64,000 bases of DNA from Panonychus citri (Eukaryota > Arthropoda > Arachnida > Trombidiformes > Tetranychidae): contig NW_026515477.1 in the NCBI RefSeq assembly GCF_014898815.1, positions 868,001-932,000 on the forward strand, given 5' to 3'. Positions 61,667 to 64,000 of this stretch are shown in pieces. The notes beneath the pieces are model-generated. The model saw only the letters and a program-made list of their open reading frames with translations. It ran no database searches and was not told where the DNA came from. A program made the position numbers and the translations under genes. How positions within the stretch are numbered: position 1 is the stretch's first letter; every line of letters starts with the position of its first letter.

Positions 61667-62889
61667 CAGCAATTCAGGAAATCTTATATGTAGTTCCTGC
61701 TAATTGAATTATCAATTGAAATCAAGGGATAAAAGTCATCGTTGTAAATAATTGTGATGCAAATTAGTTGAAATTTTTTACTATAGAACTCAAATAATAA
61801 TAATAATACCCACCTAGAAAATTTTCACCCCTCAATGATTGTAATCAATGGTATGAAATCCTGAGAAACAAGTAATCTGAGAAATGAACTGAACATTTTG
61901 TATCATGAAAAATTAACATAAAAATGCAATAATATCGTGAAAAACTTATCAGAATCAGTGAATAACTTTTTTTACTTCACTCTAACTGAATGAATAAGTT
62001 ATATTACTATTTACATGCATACACTTACAACTGATTTTCTCAACAACTTATTACAAGATAATCTCCTGAGAAATTCAGGTAAGAATATGAAATGGAATAG
62101 AAAAAAAATGCTGTTGAACATTTTATCACCTCCCTGACTCCCACCTTACGAGTTAATATCCACCCTGAGTGTTTACCGTTAATTTGAATGGATTACATTG
62201 TATTTAAATGGGTAAAGTATTTAAAATAATTACTCTGCAAATAAATATAATATTTCTCAGGGGAGAGAACTGAAATTCAGGGAGAAATGAATCATATTTT
62301 CATCTCTTAATTTTTTTTTTGCTTCTCTTCAATTGAAATGTTTACCTTTTACTTATTCCCTTATGTAAATGTACTATTGCATGATGATGATGAACACTTG
62401 ATGGATGTGATATTTAATTTTCTCACAACAATTAAGAATCATTTTTATTTACAATTTATTCAGACACGATTTTCTCAATCAATTCATTCAATTGGATTAA
62501 AGTATTAGAACAACAATGATTAAGTTGAATTTAGATCCTCCTTTTTTGTGTAAAAACTTCACCAACATTTCAATCAATGACTTGTAATCATGCAAATGAT
62601 TCACATGATTAAAATGAGTTAATATCAAAAATCAAAAGTTTCGTCTGGACGTTTATCAATTTCACCGAGTATATTATCATGAACGACAATTAATCACTAT
62701 TTATATGGTGACGATTCTTGAGCCAGTTTTCAATAGATTTGCTATTAATGATGAAACTTTTTATCGACAGGGGAAAGTTCTGACAAAAGGATCTCGAAAA
62801 AATTTATTAGTCTATTAAAAAATGAGATACAGAATCGAATTTGATAATAAAAATGTTCAAGGTATATAACTTTTTGACAGAAAAAATTC

Positions 62890-62922
<33 letters not shown>

Positions 62923-64000
62923 ACATTCTCTTTGGATGTTCTTCTAATATTTGGATGAAATTCATTTCATGAAAGGGATGAAAATTCTGTTCAACATTGA
63001 GAGAATTCATATTCATATTCTAATTCAATTAAACTATATTCGAGGTATTTTCCCTTCATCATGATGCCAACTTTTAAATATCTGTCAACCAACATCACAC
63101 AAAAAATGGGTATGCATGAAAACGATGTGCAACATTTAACACATTTAGAACATCATCTCAAGTACAATAACCATGTGGATATATTCATATATTGAGAATA
63201 CTAATAATTTGTTAAATAACATTGTACTCTCATTGTAAATTTACTCTGTCAATTTGCTCCCAAGATGCTAAGAATAACAATGAATTGAATTTAAACATTT
63301 CTTTCTTACCTCTTACTTTTATATTAATATATTTATACTATCATACATGTCAATTGTAATCTGCATACCCTCAAGCATAGATACAAGCAACAAGCATTTC
63401 CATGGTGTAAATATATTAATATAAAACATATATTAAGTTTTATCAACTCATAATTTGTGGTGTGAATACTTGTGAAATATTCATAATATTAACCATATTG
63501 ATGACAATTGAATCAGTATGTTGATTGTCATAATTTAATATTTAATAAGCAAAATTTAGATGACACCTCAGATTTTCAATGTGGGTTAACAATTTTTCAT
63601 TGAGAATTTGCTGTTTATTTAACTGTCTTGAAATCAATTCTAATTTATGATAATTTGATAAACTTTTGGAACTTTTTTTTATATAAATTATTTCCTTCTC
63701 AAGTTATTATTATTTTATGATATTAGAAAGTGATTCTGATTACGAGAATGGTAAATGTTACCCCTGAGAACTGTTGAAGTTGATTATTCCAGAAAAATTT
63801 GTAGCTTTCGATTGATTTGATTTCTAATTTAATGAGGTAACATTAATTTAGTAGTAAGAGATTAAATCGAAGAGGTAAAAAAAAGTTGATGCTTCAAATT
63901 TACATTTCTCATCCTCAAATTAACATGATGATGATTAAACATTAACTTTGGTTAATTGTTGAACATTTACCAAGTGGTTTAATCGGAATTCATTAGCGTG
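61667..64000. other. Right-hand region without a recognised gene
   Basis: AT-rich DNA with a (GT)n/(GA)n tract near 62896-62922. I find no Ig, FN or other domain signature on either strand. If a duplicated Dscam-like gene continues, its next exons lie beyond the window or in diverged form. Confidence 0.5.

Noticed and set aside
1..64000. tRNA, rRNA and CRISPR features
   Set aside because: No tRNA box A/B arrangement, rRNA-like segment or spaced direct-repeat array was recognised by eye.

Overview
This window is AT-rich, intron-rich animal DNA full of short repeats: (GA)n/(TC)n, (ATG/CAT)n and poly-T. Its content points to an arthropod, most likely a chelicerate and probably an acariform (spider-mite-like) mite. 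That placement is an inference from a Dscam-family gene with non-insect architecture and from an nrf-6-like gene; nothing in the sequence gives the species.

Layout. Positions 1-789 (minus) hold the 5' end of Nup107, a nuclear-pore scaffold gene that runs off the left edge. About 6.2 kb of gene-poor DNA follows, containing one hairpin element (4264-4589). From about 6.97 to 44.72 kb (minus) lies a 12-exon Dscam-family gene. Every internal coding junction can be placed at a GT/AG site and all are phase 1. The order is signal peptide, Ig2 to Ig9, FN1, FN2, FN5, FN6, one transmembrane helix and a short tail. Ig1, FN3, FN4 and Ig10 of classical Dscam were not found. From 46.66 to 59.25 kb (plus) is a complete 10-exon nrf-6/NDG-4-like membrane acyltransferase gene.

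Most unusual signals. (1) The Dscam promoter and signal-peptide exon (44667-45317, minus) exist a second time in inverted orientation at 59847-60470 (plus), on the far side of the nrf-6-like gene. The 58-nt coding exon differs by one silent base, and a 27-bp core-promoter block is identical, although the surrounding non-coding DNA has diverged. (2) The Dscam gene carries further candidate signal-peptide starts: 42584-42644 (phase-1 donor, fits exon 2), 38622-38793 (phase-1 donor, fits exon 3), and in-frame ATG plus hydrophobic extensions directly upstream of the Ig3 and Ig8 exons. This resembles, in principle, the alternative 5' cassettes of chelicerate shortened Dscams. (3) The Dscam C-terminal reading frame ends at 7085, but a long protein-like frame continues in the -1 register to 6969. 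(4) Three hairpin or foldback elements are present; two have TA duplications typical of Tc1/mariner-type MITEs.

Dscam proteins are surface adhesion and recognition receptors, nrf-6-like proteins are multi-pass acyltransferase-like membrane proteins, and Nup107 is a housekeeping nucleoporin. Nothing suggests they share a pathway. Their interest lies in the rearranged architecture of the locus.
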